From: a virus
IMG/VR virus record: IMGVR_UViG_3300005537_000023
Location: 1 to 64,000 of that record
Reading direction: 5' to 3' (one strand)
Length of the DNA stretch: 64,000 nucleotides
The notes beneath the pieces are model-generated. The model searched no databases, was not told the origin of the DNA, and saw only the letters and a list, made by a program, of their open reading frames with translations. Position numbers and translations under genes: made by a program. Below, piece by piece: positions 7,747 to 15,641 of this stretch. Each line of letters starts with the position of its first letter. Within the stretch, counting starts at the first letter, position 1.

Positions 7747-8213
7747 TGACCTGGCCGCTGATCAAGTACGGATGGCCAACGCCTGACGAATGGGAAGACG
7801 ACGCGGCGGTGTACCGCTTGGCCGCCGAGCGCCAGGCCGAGGATCATCGCCGCTACCGCGCCATGGCCATGGAACCGGCGCCAGCGTCGCGCGACGATCG
7901 CCCCCGCTATCACGTGACTGTCAGGTGGCCCGACGGCAGAGAGTCCGAGTCCGTGCGCGATCCCAGCCGTCCATACGCGGCCACGATCGGCGCGCTCACC
8001 GAAGCGCCAACCACCGTCGCGCCGCCGATCATCGCCACCCTCGACAACCCCTCCCCTCCCCGCATCGTCGAGGGCAAGCGCTGCCCCGGCTGCGGCAAGC
8101 GAGATACGGTGGAGGTGGTCTACGGCAGCGTGACGCACGTGCACCAGCGATGGGCGCGGGCGGTGTACACGTGCTGCTGTTGCGAGTGGAGCGAAGTGAA
8201 GGGCCAGCGCTAG
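7743..8213 (+). CDS. Zinc-ribbon protein, 156 aa
   Basis: ATG 7743 overlaps the previous stop. The C-terminal third holds CPGCGKRD and TCCCCEW, a CxxC...CxxC ribbon with extra cysteines. The central part is proline-rich. Its TAG stop and the TAG stop of the convergent gene share the palindrome CTAG at 8210-8213. Unknown function. Confidence 0.65.
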   Translation: MMTWPLIKYGWPTPDEWEDDAAVYRLAAERQAEDHRRYRAMAMEPAPASRDDRPRYHVTVRWPDGRESESVRDPSRPYAATIGALTEAPTTVAPPIIATLDNPSPPRIVEGKRCPGCGKRDTVEVVYGSVTHVHQRWARAVYTCCCCEWSEVKGQR

Positions 8214-9349
8214 GCCAGCCACCGCGCGACGGCCGCCATCACCGCCATCGCCGCCACCTTCTCTTTCAGATTCGCCGGCCGCCGCGTGATCGATGGCGAG
8301 AACACCGCGCGCCGATTGCCCTTGCGCAACGCCTCGATCTTCGCCTCTACGCGCGCGAGGGCGTCTTTCATCACCACGACGTCTTCGAGGCCAAGCGCTT
8401 CCGCCGGCGCCGCTTCGATCGCCTCGCGCAGAAGCGTTGCGGACTCTTCTGCGGCCGCTTTGCCACCAGGCAGATCCACGCGCGCGAGGAGGGCGTCGAT
8501 GGGATCAGCGGAGATGCCGGACGTTCGCGCCTTCGCCTTCTCCTCCTCCAGCAACTCCTCCAAGAGGTTGTTGTTGACGAAGGAGTAGCTCGCGCCGTAG
8601 GCCTGGACGACGACGGGGGCCGGAGGGGGCGGCGTTGGTTCCGATACGCCGATCGATGCGGACGCGCCGATGTAAATCTGGGCGTTCACGCCCACGTCCA
8701 CGGAACCGGCGAGGCCAAGCATCACGGCGGCGGAGAAAGTCAGGATCGCATCGACGGCAGTGTCCGCATGGAGTCCAGTGGTGGCGGCGGCGGCGAACGG
8801 AAGCAGCGCGGCCACGGCCGCATCCTCTGCCATCGAAAACGTTGCTGCGGACGAAGACGCCAGTGTGGCCGCAACGGACGCGGACATGGCGAGGCCGAGA
8901 GAGGCGCCGGACGAAAGTGGCAGCGCTGGCGCCGCCTGGAGGTCCAGCGATTCGCCCATGGACGCGGCGGCGGAGAATGGAAGTAGCGCGGCCACGGCAG
9001 CGTTGGCCAATTCGCCGAAGGCGACGGCCGACGTCATCCCCGGAAGCGTTGCCGCAAGCGTCGCGGCCATCGCCTCGTCGATCGTCACCGCGCTGGCGAA
9101 TGGAAGGGTTGCCGCGATCGTCGTGTCCTGCGCCAGCCCGAAGGTGGATGCGGCGGCCATCGGCAGCGTAGACGCCACCGTCAGCGCGATCGCTTGGGAT
9201 GTCGCCTGCGATGGGTCGGATAGGACTGCATCCGCCGTGGACGCGGTGTAGAGGAAAATCGGAGTCAACGTCGGCGCGGCTACGGGCAGAGCGTAGAGCA
9301 GGATGTTCGTCGGACTCGCATCGCCTTGGCGAAGCTGGATGTCCGTCAC
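8210..9349 (-). CDS. Ala-rich repeat protein, virion-type, 379 aa
   Basis: The N-terminus TDIQLRQGDASPTNILLY resembles a leader I remember from phage structural proteins. Residues 50-215 are made of about seven imperfect repeats of 25-30 residues, each with a core like AATLPFASAVT or AALLPFAAAAT, giving an Ala/Thr/Ser-rich periodic protein. Then a proline hinge (PTPPPPAPVV) and a helical, charged C-terminus. Last gene of the minus operon from 12246. It may be a fibre, scaffold or membrane-apposed structural protein; the repeats could form a beta solenoid. Confidence 0.65.
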   Translation of the reverse strand: MTDIQLRQGDASPTNILLYALPVAAPTLTPIFLYTASTADAVLSDPSQATSQAIALTVASTLPMAAASTFGLAQDTTIAATLPFASAVTIDEAMAATLAATLPGMTSAVAFGELANAAVAALLPFSAAASMGESLDLQAAPALPLSSGASLGLAMSASVAATLASSSAATFSMAEDAAVAALLPFAAAATTGLHADTAVDAILTFSAAVMLGLAGSVDVGVNAQIYIGASASIGVSEPTPPPPAPVVVQAYGASYSFVNNNLLEELLEEEKAKARTSGISADPIDALLARVDLPGGKAAAEESATLLREAIEAAPAEALGLEDVVVMKDALARVEAKIEALRKGNRRAVFSPSITRRPANLKEKVAAMAVMAAVARWLA

Positions 9350-9351
9350 GG

Positions 9352-9834
9352 CTACACCGGGATCAGCGTGTTGGCCGTCGCGCCAGTGACGTCAGGCGAT
9401 CCGGCCTTGTACGCCACGAGGTAGTGCTGGGCGCCGGCGTACGTCGTCGTCAGCTCGTAGTAACCGCCCGTGTCCGACGTGACTTGTCCAACGCACACCT
9501 GCGTGGCCGTCACGAAACCGCGCACGATGCACGATCCGAGGTTGGCGCCGGTGGAGTCCTTAGTGGTGCCGATGATTTTCTTTACCTGCGCGCCGCCGAG
9601 AATGTCCTGCTGATCGTTGCCGTAGCGGCTGACATCGCAGCCGAGTGGCATCGCTGTCCCATCGTTGCCGCCGAAGCGAGAGCGAGGCCACAAGATGCCG
9701 TCATCCCAAGGCGACGAGTGCGCGCGCGTGCCAGCGAAGTCCCACTCGTAATCGTGCTGCATCGCGCGGCCATCGGATGCTTGGAGGAGCGAGATGCCAA
9801 GGCCCCCGGACGGTTGGCCGGTGAGAGTGCTCAC
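9352..9834 (-). CDS. Virion-type protein with carboxypeptidase-regulatory-like fold, 160 aa
   Basis: The C-terminal 80 residues read KKIIGTTKDSTG, then CIVRGFVTATQVCVGQVTSDTGGYYEL and HYLVAYK, the strand order of the transthyretin-like carboxypeptidase-regulatory domain often found on phage surface proteins. The N-terminal half is Trp/Gly-rich (YEWDFAGT, GILWPRSRFGGNDG) and could be the particle-binding part. Sits among virion-type minus-strand genes. Confidence 0.65.
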   Translation of the reverse strand: MSTLTGQPSGGLGISLLQASDGRAMQHDYEWDFAGTRAHSSPWDDGILWPRSRFGGNDGTAMPLGCDVSRYGNDQQDILGGAQVKKIIGTTKDSTGANLGSCIVRGFVTATQVCVGQVTSDTGGYYELTTTYAGAQHYLVAYKAGSPDVTGATANTLIPV

Positions 9835-10046
9835 GGGATCGCCACGTCTTTCGCCGGCACAACAACATCCACCATGCGCGGGTCGCGATGATTGCGCACA
9901 GCGTCCTTCGCGTTTTCCAGGACAGATAGCGTGTACTCTTTATTGGAGATCGGCCCCTCGATGGACAATGCGCCGTCCTCGCGAATGGTGATGACGTAGC
10001 GGGCCTGGATGGCGTCGGTGCCTTTGCGCGAGGCGATTCGTGACAT
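9831..10046 (-). CDS. Hypothetical protein, 71 aa
   Basis: Overlaps the downstream gene by four bases. Contains ARYVITIREDGALSIEGPI, beta-like, then a short basic helix. The upstream reading frame overlaps it by about 100 bases only because that frame appears damaged near 10.1 kb; its native stop at 10059 would leave a 12-bp gap. Not recognised. Confidence 0.65.
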   Translation of the reverse strand: MSRIASRKGTDAIQARYVITIREDGALSIEGPISNKEYTLSVLENAKDAVRNHRDPRMVDVVVPAKDVAIP

Positions 10047-10488
10047 TGCATAGACTCGTTATTCGTCCGCGACTGCGTAGATGTCCAGTTGCGATAAGCA
10101 ACTCGATCGTCCTGTGGATCATTGCTACGGCGCCCGTCCCGAATCCGCGCGGGAAGGTGAAGATCGCTCCCACCCCGATCGTGGCCGCGCACGAGATGCG
10201 GCGGTTGAAGTTGGTAGGCACCGTCGGGCCGGTTCCCCACGCAACGGCGGCCGTTGTTTGCGCGGCGGGCGCGTTGCCGTCACCCTCGTCCACGAACGTC
10301 TGAGGCGACGTCGGCGTGACGCCGATCGCGCCAGGGCGCCCGATGCCGTAGACGCCAGCGGTCGCCGCGTTCTGCGAAAAACCAATCTCCATCAGCTTCG
10401 GCTTGTTGGTGGAGGTCGAGCGCACCTCCCACGCCGCGGTTGCCGCCGTGCCTGACGTCGTGCGCTGGGAAAGTGCATAGAGGGCCAT
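9940..10488 (-). CDS. Virion-type beta protein with disrupted 3' end
   Basis: The first 140 residues (MALYALSQRTTSGTAATAAW ... TFPRGFG) look like a small phage surface protein whose family, from memory, ends in SSxxLVLWNxAT followed by DVYAVxDE. Here, after FPRGFG, the frame continues as unlikely sequence to 9940. The expected SNSIVLWIIATAPV is instead readable on the opposite strand at about 10093-10137, and the expected DIYAVADE-stop is readable in another frame ending at 10059. A short inversion plus a small indel would explain it. Confidence 0.6.
   Translation of the reverse strand: MALYALSQRTTSGTAATAAWEVRSTSTNKPKLMEIGFSQNAATAGVYGIGRPGAIGVTPTSPQTFVDEGDGNAPAAQTTAAVAWGTGPTVPTNFNRRISCAATIGVGAIFTFPRGFGTGAVAMIHRTIELLIATGHLRSRGRITSLCNVTNRLAQRHRRHPGPLRHHHSRGRRIVHRGADLQ
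10086..10137. other. Apparent inverted segment inside a virion gene
   Basis: Plus-strand reading of this 52-bp stretch gives VAISNSIVLWIIATAPV, which fits the C-terminal motif expected on the minus strand for the gene at 10488. Flanks on the minus strand give FPRGFG before it and DIYAVADE-stop after it. The segment contains GTTGC...GCAAC inverted repeats. A simple inversion leaves the frame two bases short, so a small loss at the edges must be assumed. Confidence 0.45.
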
Positions 10489-10497
10489 GAATACCTT

Positions 10498-10893
10498 TCA
10501 CATGGAGATGACGAGCGAGGAGCACGAGACTGTGACGCCGGACGAAAACGCGGTGGTTGGCACGGTGGCGTCGCACCCGCTTGTGCCCACGGTGCCGTCC
10601 TGCACGCCAGTCGTGTCATCTGACTTCACGAGGCGATACCAGGACGCCGTGCCGGTCAACAGTGCGGCGGCGGACGTGATCGCGTTGGCCGTTTTCGTCC
10701 CGCCCGACGCGGCGCCGAAGGCGGTGGACGAGAGCGCGAGCTTCGCCAACTTGTTCTGCGTGGTGACGGCGACATCGGGTGACGCCGGCTGCGTACCATC
10801 ATAGATCTCCACAAATCCTGAATTCAGGACATTCAGGGCCGCGTCGAGCGCGAGATTCTTGCTGGCTGCGCTGAGGGTGGGGTTGTGGGCCAC
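10498..10893 (-). CDS. Phage virion-type protein, 131 aa
   Basis: Opens NPTLSAASKNLALDAALNVL, followed by VEIYDGTQPASPD and SWYRLVKSDDTTGVQDGTVGTSGCD. From memory this is a common small phage particle protein (LSAAxKNxxLD ... GFxxIYDGTQP). It is beta-rich, of normal length, with no membrane span. It lies 10 bp upstream of the next minus-strand gene, so co-transcribed. Exact place in the particle unknown. Confidence 0.75.
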   Translation of the reverse strand: MAHNPTLSAASKNLALDAALNVLNSGFVEIYDGTQPASPDVAVTTQNKLAKLALSSTAFGAASGGTKTANAITSAAALLTGTASWYRLVKSDDTTGVQDGTVGTSGCDATVPTTAFSSGVTVSCSSLVISM

Positions 10894-10932
10894 TGGCGCA
10901 AGTCAACCACGCTTGCGCCCTGACGTCCAGCC

Positions 10933-11181
10933 TCAACCCTTCTCGTCTGGATCCTCGTGCAGTGGAAACGGCGGCACCACGGCGCGCATGGACTGCGACG
11001 ATCCGCGGCTCCTCGGCGTCTGCGGCAGTGTCGGCGTTTCGCTGCTCGGCAGCGGCGATGCCCGGATGCCGTCCTCGATGCTCGCGCGGATGGCGAGGAT
11101 GTTGTCCTCGGGCATGCGCAGTTCTTCGCGGAATCTGCGAATCAGGCGTTCGACGTCGGACGAAAGGAGGTCGAGGCTCAC
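10933..11181 (-). CDS. Short helical protein, 82 aa
   Basis: Helical first half (VERLIRRFREELRM, then ILAIRASIEDG) and a Pro/Ser-rich tail. No motif. Lies between the MerR-like gene and the virion-type genes of the minus operon. Confidence 0.55.
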   Translation of the reverse strand: MSLDLLSSDVERLIRRFREELRMPEDNILAIRASIEDGIRASPLPSSETPTLPQTPRSRGSSQSMRAVVPPFPLHEDPDEKG

Positions 11182-11193
11182 CGCGTGATTCTA

Positions 11194-12246
11194 TCACCCA
11201 TCGGCCTCATCGTCCTCGCCATCCTCTTCCTTCGCCATCCGCCTCGCCACCAGTTCCTCCATCCTCTTGGCGAACGAGCCGGCCGGCTTCTTCGTTTTAC
11301 GCTCCCCCGCTTCTATGTGCGGCTGCGCGGAATTTCCCTCGGCGTTTTTTCGGGCGTTGCGCTTTTCTTCTTCGATTCGCTCTCGCGCCCTCTTGTCCGC
11401 CTCGCGCCGCAGCCGCGTGGCCTCGCGCACGGACTCAATGCGCGCCGCAGCCGCTTCAATCTCCGCCTCCGTCCGATCGAGGCGTTGCACGGCGTGATCG
11501 GCGTTGGCGATCGCCTTGCGCTGCTCCAACTCTTGCCGCAGTAGCGCCTCGTGCGCTCGCGCCTCTTCCGCCGCGCGCACGTGCGCCCACCGCGCGCCGG
11601 CCTCGCGCCAGGCATCGGCGCTGGACAGGGCGCGCGCGACGAAGGGGGACACGATCGCCTCGCTGCCGCCGGCCGCCTTCCATTCGCCGTACTTCTCCAC
11701 GGCTTCCTCGTGGGGCATGACGGCGAGTTTCGTGGCCAGCCAGGCGAACGAAGAAGGCACCAACGGCGCGCCGGACGCGGCTTCGCGCAGCATGGCGGCG
11801 TCCTCGCGCTGCCGGACGTCCGCCTTGATTGCCTCGATCTCCGCGATGGCGGCCCTATACTCGCGCAACGCCTTGGCGATCGCGTTCGGTGGCACACCGC
11901 GAATCATCAATGATTCCACCGACTCGCCTCGTGTGATGGACTGGGCAACGTCGATCGAATGTGCCAATGCTTGCGCTGCGTTCTTGGCACTCACCATCGC
12001 GCGTGTGGCGGCCTCGGTGATCTTGTATACGTGCACGCCATCCGGACGCTGCCTGAATGCGATTTTACCCTTCATTCCGTGGCGTTTGACTGTGGCTACA
12101 GACACGCCGAGGGCTTCCGCGGCGGCCTTCGGTGGTAGCCATTGAGCGGGTGTCTGATCGCCTAGATCCAACGCGTGCGTTGTGATGGTGGCACCCGCGG
12201 CCCCCTTCGGTTGGCACTCGGGCTTGTCCGAGTCGTGGATCATCAA
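11194..12246 (-). CDS. MerR-like HTH plus long coiled coil, 350 aa
   Basis: Residues 38-75 contain PPKAAAEALGVSVATVKRH and a basic wing, the HTH layout of MerR/excisionase-like domains. Residues 90-330 are one long charged helix region with heptads (EALLRQELEQRKAIANADHAVQRL), then a basic-acidic tail. First gene of the minus operon. Could be a DNA-binding structural or regulatory protein, for example a nucleoid or scaffold protein. A TATGAT box sits on the minus strand at 12263-12258 close upstream. Confidence 0.65.
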   Translation of the reverse strand: MMIHDSDKPECQPKGAAGATITTHALDLGDQTPAQWLPPKAAAEALGVSVATVKRHGMKGKIAFRQRPDGVHVYKITEAATRAMVSAKNAAQALAHSIDVAQSITRGESVESLMIRGVPPNAIAKALREYRAAIAEIEAIKADVRQREDAAMLREAASGAPLVPSSFAWLATKLAVMPHEEAVEKYGEWKAAGGSEAIVSPFVARALSSADAWREAGARWAHVRAAEEARAHEALLRQELEQRKAIANADHAVQRLDRTEAEIEAAAARIESVREATRLRREADKRARERIEEEKRNARKNAEGNSAQPHIEAGERKTKKPAGSFAKRMEELVARRMAKEEDGEDDEADG

Positions 12247-12311
12247 GCGGTCACCCTATCATAAAGGCCTTGACGCGTGTGCCACGACCGTGGAAGTATC
12301 CACCGCAACCG

Positions 12312-12329
12312 TGGCACATCGATGTGCCA
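12312..12329. promoter_or_regulatory. 18-bp perfect palindrome, candidate operator
   Basis: TGGCACATCGATGTGCCA reads the same on both strands. It lies in the 97-bp gap between the divergent starts at 12246 (minus) and 12344 (plus). A related half-site, GTGTGCCAC, occurs at about 12277-12285, just after a TTGACG box at 12270. This arrangement suits a dimeric repressor controlling the particle operon, perhaps the MerR-like product next door. Binding protein not shown. Confidence 0.6.
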
Positions 12330-12343
12330 ACATAGGAGCCCCG

Positions 12344-13027
12344 ATGCCCGATCCCGCCGTCGCCCCCGTGGTCGAAACGCCCGCCCCTGCCCCGGCCAAC
12401 GGCAAGGCGCCGGCGCCGGCCAAGCCCTCCCTCGCGGACGTGCTCCGTGGGCTCAGTCCGGCCGATGTCGAGGAAGCGAAGAAGGTTTTCGCCGATCTCG
12501 TCGGCGGCGCGGTTCCGAAAGCGGAAGCCAAGCCCGAGGAAAAGAAACCCGAGGCGGATCCGCACCCGATGCCCGACGGCCTCGTGGCACTGCCCACGAA
12601 ATCCTTCCAGTGGACGCCCGATTGCTGGCGCGGCGACACGTACGCGATCAACGGCGAGACGCACTACCGCCCGATCCTCCACGGCGTCTACCTCGCCGCC
12701 GACACTCGCCCCGCCGTCCCCGCGCTCATCTTTGCGTTGTGGGAGCCGCTGCGGGTGATGGATCGGCGCGGCAAGATCGTTGAAGCGGCGCCCGATGGAA
12801 GCGTGGTGCTCGTGGACGCAACGCCCTCGCTCCTCACATTGCTGGACACGGACGTCAGCCAGGGATGCCCTCACGTCGCCGTCCGCCCGACTCGATCCAC
12901 CGTCTCCACGAGCGGCGCCGAGGTGTGGTTTTTCGACGTGCAAGTGGAGCCCGATCGCCGCAATCCGCAGTTGCCGAAGCTCTACACGCGGGAAAGCGCC
13001 CTCGGAAAGCGAGGGGTGAAGCGATGA
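12344..13027 (+). CDS. First gene of particle operon, 227 aa, unknown
   Basis: AGGAG precedes ATG 12344. Residues 1-75 are Pro/Ala/Lys-rich and disordered (APAPANGKAPAPAKP). Residues 90-210 look globular with mixed strands (YAINGETHYRPILHGVYLAAD). No membrane span. Its position right behind the palindromic operator suggests early expression within the particle set. Not recognised. Confidence 0.6.
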   Translation: MPDPAVAPVVETPAPAPANGKAPAPAKPSLADVLRGLSPADVEEAKKVFADLVGGAVPKAEAKPEEKKPEADPHPMPDGLVALPTKSFQWTPDCWRGDTYAINGETHYRPILHGVYLAADTRPAVPALIFALWEPLRVMDRRGKIVEAAPDGSVVLVDATPSLLTLLDTDVSQGCPHVAVRPTRSTVSTSGAEVWFFDVQVEPDRRNPQLPKLYTRESALGKRGVKR

Positions 13028-13215
13028 CGGACGCACCGAAGCAGCGCCGCGGATTCGCCGTCATGTCGCCGGAGAAGCAGGCGGAGATCGCGAGCAAGGG
13101 CGGCAAGGCGGCGCACGCGAAGGGCACCGCGCACGAGTTCTCATCCGAGGAGGCGCGCGAGGCCGGACGCAAAGGCGGGATGGCGGCGCGGGCGAAACGG
13201 GGAGCGGCGTCGTGA
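13024..13215 (+). CDS. KGG-motif small protein, 63 aa
   Basis: Two copies of the KGG stress-protein motif are visible: EIASKGGKAAHAKG and EAGRKGGMAARAKRG, each preceded by an acidic helix. Short KGG proteins (con-10/YciG-like) are basic, disordered and often DNA-associated. Finding one coupled to virion-type genes is unusual and could point to a packaged DNA-binding protein. Overlaps both neighbours by four bases. Confidence 0.7.
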   Translation: MTDAPKQRRGFAVMSPEKQAEIASKGGKAAHAKGTAHEFSSEEAREAGRKGGMAARAKRGAAS

Positions 13216-13949
13216 TCCCTCACGGCCTCTACCTTCTCACCTTCATCGCCGCTGCCGTCGTCGCGGCTCTCGTCAGCACCGCCCGATTCCTCAGACGCGG
13301 CGCGGTGGTGCCGTGGGCAAGCGTGCAACTCCCAAGCAAGCCATTCGAGGGACGGCCGATTCCGTTGGGCGCTGGGCCGTGCAAGATCCCAGGGAGATCG
13401 GGGCCAGACGTCCAGTCGCTAGAGCGTCGAGATGGATGCAACGCCATCACCCTGCTCCCAGTTGAGGCCTTCGTCCTGACTGAGATCGGCTTGTACTGTG
13501 ACAAGCCCAATCGCCTGCACGTCACCAGCGTGAAGATCGGGCGAATGGAGTTGATCGAGAGCGGCGCCATCGTGGCGGACGCTTTCGGCAAAGGCGGGCC
13601 TTCCACGAAGATCGCCGCCGGTGCCACCATCTATCCCACCACTGGCATCCGCTTCACCTTCACGAATCCAGACGTCGATCCGGTTGACGTGTCGCCCATG
13701 GTCATGGGCAAGCCAGTGGCATGCCCAATCAGTTCGCCCGGCCTCACCATCGCCGATGACATCGTTGCGATGGCGGGCACGGCTTTGGTGGCTGCGTACG
13801 CGCTTCACTCGCCGGGGCACATCCTCTTTGCCGCCGCCGGCCTCACCGCTGGCCTCGCCCTCGTGCGCGCCGTGGACTTCGCGCGGAAGGCCGTGAATTA
13901 CAGCCGTTCGCTGGTGGCCAACTGGCGAGCGAGGAAGAAGAAGGCATGA
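13212..13949 (+). CDS. Membrane-anchored paralogue of the 15642 beta protein, 245 aa
   Basis: GTG 13212 overlaps the previous stop. Residues 5-30 form a hydrophobic segment (LYLLTFIAAAVVAALV). Residues 45-175 align closely to the protein at 15642: RPIPLGAGP, TLLPVEAFV, IGRMELIE and GATIYPTTGIRFTFTNP recur in order. Residues 180-220 form a second hydrophobic hairpin, ending in a basic tail. So the same beta domain exists in soluble and membrane-flanked versions. I infer a vertex or membrane-attachment protein of the particle. Confidence 0.7.
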   Translation: MIPHGLYLLTFIAAAVVAALVSTARFLRRGAVVPWASVQLPSKPFEGRPIPLGAGPCKIPGRSGPDVQSLERRDGCNAITLLPVEAFVLTEIGLYCDKPNRLHVTSVKIGRMELIESGAIVADAFGKGGPSTKIAAGATIYPTTGIRFTFTNPDVDPVDVSPMVMGKPVACPISSPGLTIADDIVAMAGTALVAAYALHSPGHILFAAAGLTAGLALVRAVDFARKAVNYSRSLVANWRARKKKA

Positions 13950-14374
13950 CCCGCAAAGACACCTCCAACGGCCGACTCTCCATCGACGAATCGCTGGAGG
14001 ACTGGATCATCTTCTACGAGGGCGACGTCGCGAAGATCGGCCGCCTCGTGGGCACGAGCGAGGACGAGTTGCGCGACGAGATGGAGGACGGCACGCCCAG
14101 CGTCACCCTCGCGCCCGTCTTCGTCTTCTCGCGCACCGTCCTGCCGATGCGCACGCCGCAAGGGCAAGTGCTCACGCCCATCCCATCCGCCGATCGCTTG
14201 GAGTCCGCGTTCGATCTGGGCGACGGCGATTCGGAGGTGTACGTACTCCTTTCCGATTTCGAGTTTGCCTCCACGCGCACGCTCGCCTCGCGCCGTCACA
14301 TCGCCGCGCGCTTGAATGAGGCGCAGCGGATTCACGCTGGCCAGATCGTTGTGCCGGCTGTGGAGGTGCGGTGA
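13946..14374 (+). CDS. Hypothetical protein, 142 aa
   Basis: Acidic N-terminal half (SIDESLEDWIIFYEGD), then beta-like VTLAPVFVFSRTVLPM and VYVLLSDFEF. No cysteine or membrane span. ATGA overlaps on both sides within the particle operon. Not recognised. Confidence 0.6.
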   Translation: MTRKDTSNGRLSIDESLEDWIIFYEGDVAKIGRLVGTSEDELRDEMEDGTPSVTLAPVFVFSRTVLPMRTPQGQVLTPIPSADRLESAFDLGDGDSEVYVLLSDFEFASTRTLASRRHIAARLNEAQRIHAGQIVVPAVEVR

Positions 14375-14652
14375 TGGACGACGTCACCGCGGAGTACATC
14401 GCCAAGGTGCAAGAGGCGTTGCGAGGCAAGGGCGCGCCCGAGGAGATGATCGCGGCGCTGCCTGATCACATTCCCTTCCGCCTTCTTCGCGAGTCTGAGT
14501 CATCGGCACTCGATGGCATGTACGTTGTGGCGCGCGATGACGGCAGCGAGATCATCCGCCTCTCGTGGGCCACGTCGCCCGAGGAAGTGCCGGCGCTCGT
14601 TCAAGTGTTCATGCTCGTGATGAAAGCCTTCGCCCCCTCGCCCTCGCCGTGA
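14371..14652 (+). CDS. Hypothetical protein, 93 aa
   Basis: GTG 14371 overlaps the upstream stop; ATG 14374 directly after it is equally possible. Helical N-terminus (AEYIAKVQEALRGKGAPEEM) followed by short strands and a C-terminal hydrophobic helix PALVQVFMLVMKAF that may touch a membrane. Unknown function. Confidence 0.6.
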   Translation: MMDDVTAEYIAKVQEALRGKGAPEEMIAALPDHIPFRLLRESESSALDGMYVVARDDGSEIIRLSWATSPEEVPALVQVFMLVMKAFAPSPSP

Positions 14653-14930
14653 AGTGCGCGTGTGGCTGCGGCGCCGACGTGCCCCCGCGGCGTAAGTTTT
14701 TCGCGACGAAGAAGTGCGGCGATCGTATGCGTCAGCGGCGGCGATGGGCAAGGCATCACCCAAGTAGCGCCATCACGCGAAGCACAATTTGCCTCGTGTG
14801 CAAACACATCGTCATCCGCCACGGCCGAAGCAAAGCGAGATATCACGAGTGGTGCGCGCCGACTGCAAAGCGGGTGAGGGAAGCCATCAATTCGCTGCGA
14901 CGTGAGTCCGGCCAGCGTGAGGGTGATTGA
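14649..14930 (+). CDS. Small zinc-binding protein, 93 aa
   Basis: GTG 14649 overlaps the previous stop. Opens VKCACGCGADV, with CLVCKH and WCA later, giving enough cysteines for one or two zinc sites; very basic throughout. Typical phage CxCGCG small protein. Last gene before an 81-bp gap that precedes the capsid-candidate genes. Confidence 0.65.
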   Translation: MKCACGCGADVPPRRKFFATKKCGDRMRQRRRWARHHPSSAITRSTICLVCKHIVIRHGRSKARYHEWCAPTAKRVREAINSLRRESGQREGD

Positions 14931-15011
14931 CGGCAAGGCAAACGTAGCGATTCCGAGGACTAAGCGCGAGACTCCACGTTGCGCAACACGCAACCGAGGA
15001 GATCGATCCGC

Positions 15012-15584
15012 ATGTACTCGCTCGCCAGCCTCAACGCCGCTCGCCGCCATCGTCGTCATCACCGCCATCATCACCGCCACAACCGGGCGGAGGCGATGAG
15101 TGGATCGAAGCGCGATCAGTTGGCGTACTTCGCCGGTCAGAAGGGCGTTGGAGGCGCGGTCTCTGGCCTCCTCGGCTACATGGACTCGTACAACGGCGAG
15201 CCCACCTTCTTCGCGACGGCGGGTGATCCCACGAGCGGCGTCGGCCTCAAGGCGATGGTCGCGATCGCGGGCAACCTCGCGCAGGCCTTCCAAATCTGGA
15301 CAGGCCGCTTCATGGGCAAGTCCATGGGCGCGCTCGGCAACGTGATCGACGGCGCGATCGCCGGTACCGCGGACGCGGGCTGGTTCTCGTGGACGTACGT
15401 GCAGGGCAACACCTACGGCGCCGCGAAGAAGGCGTCAGAGTCGCCGCCGCACAAGACGAGCGGTGTCGGCTTCAACTACGACGGCGCCCCCGAGCCTCGC
15501 GCGATGGGCGTCGGCACTCCTCGCGATCACGTCTCGCGCGCTGCGGCTGCGGTGCAGTCGAGCGGACTCGCCGGTTACATCTAG
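15012..15584 (+). CDS. Particle protein with His/Arg-rich N-terminus, 190 aa
   Basis: GAGGAGA lies upstream of ATG 15012. Residues 10-30 are an extreme run of Arg and His (RRHRRHHRHHHRH), then a Gly/Ala-rich core with amphipathic or membrane-leaning helices (GGAVSGLLGYM, VGLKAMVAIAGNLAQAF, GAIAGTADAGWF). Basic headed, small-residue helices fit a nucleic-acid or membrane contacting virion protein. Directly precedes the strongest capsid candidate. Confidence 0.6.
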   Translation: MYSLASLNAARRHRRHHRHHHRHNRAEAMSGSKRDQLAYFAGQKGVGGAVSGLLGYMDSYNGEPTFFATAGDPTSGVGLKAMVAIAGNLAQAFQIWTGRFMGKSMGALGNVIDGAIAGTADAGWFSWTYVQGNTYGAAKKASESPPHKTSGVGFNYDGAPEPRAMGVGTPRDHVSRAAAAVQSSGLAGYI

Positions 15585-15641
15585 CCGGCCACACGGTTTC
15601 GCAAACGATTCGCAGAAAGAAGCAACAGGAGAATCCACGCC

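Noticed and set aside
10040-10303. Separate plus-strand gene covering SNSIVLWIIATAPV
   Set aside because: It has no ribosome site, lies antisense to a virion gene, and its other parts are unlike protein; a local inversion explains the motif better.
15012-15100. His/Arg-rich head as a nickel-binding enzyme motif
   Set aside because: The run is pure RRHRRHHRHHHRH with no enzyme fold behind it; it fits a basic or metal-binding arm at best.
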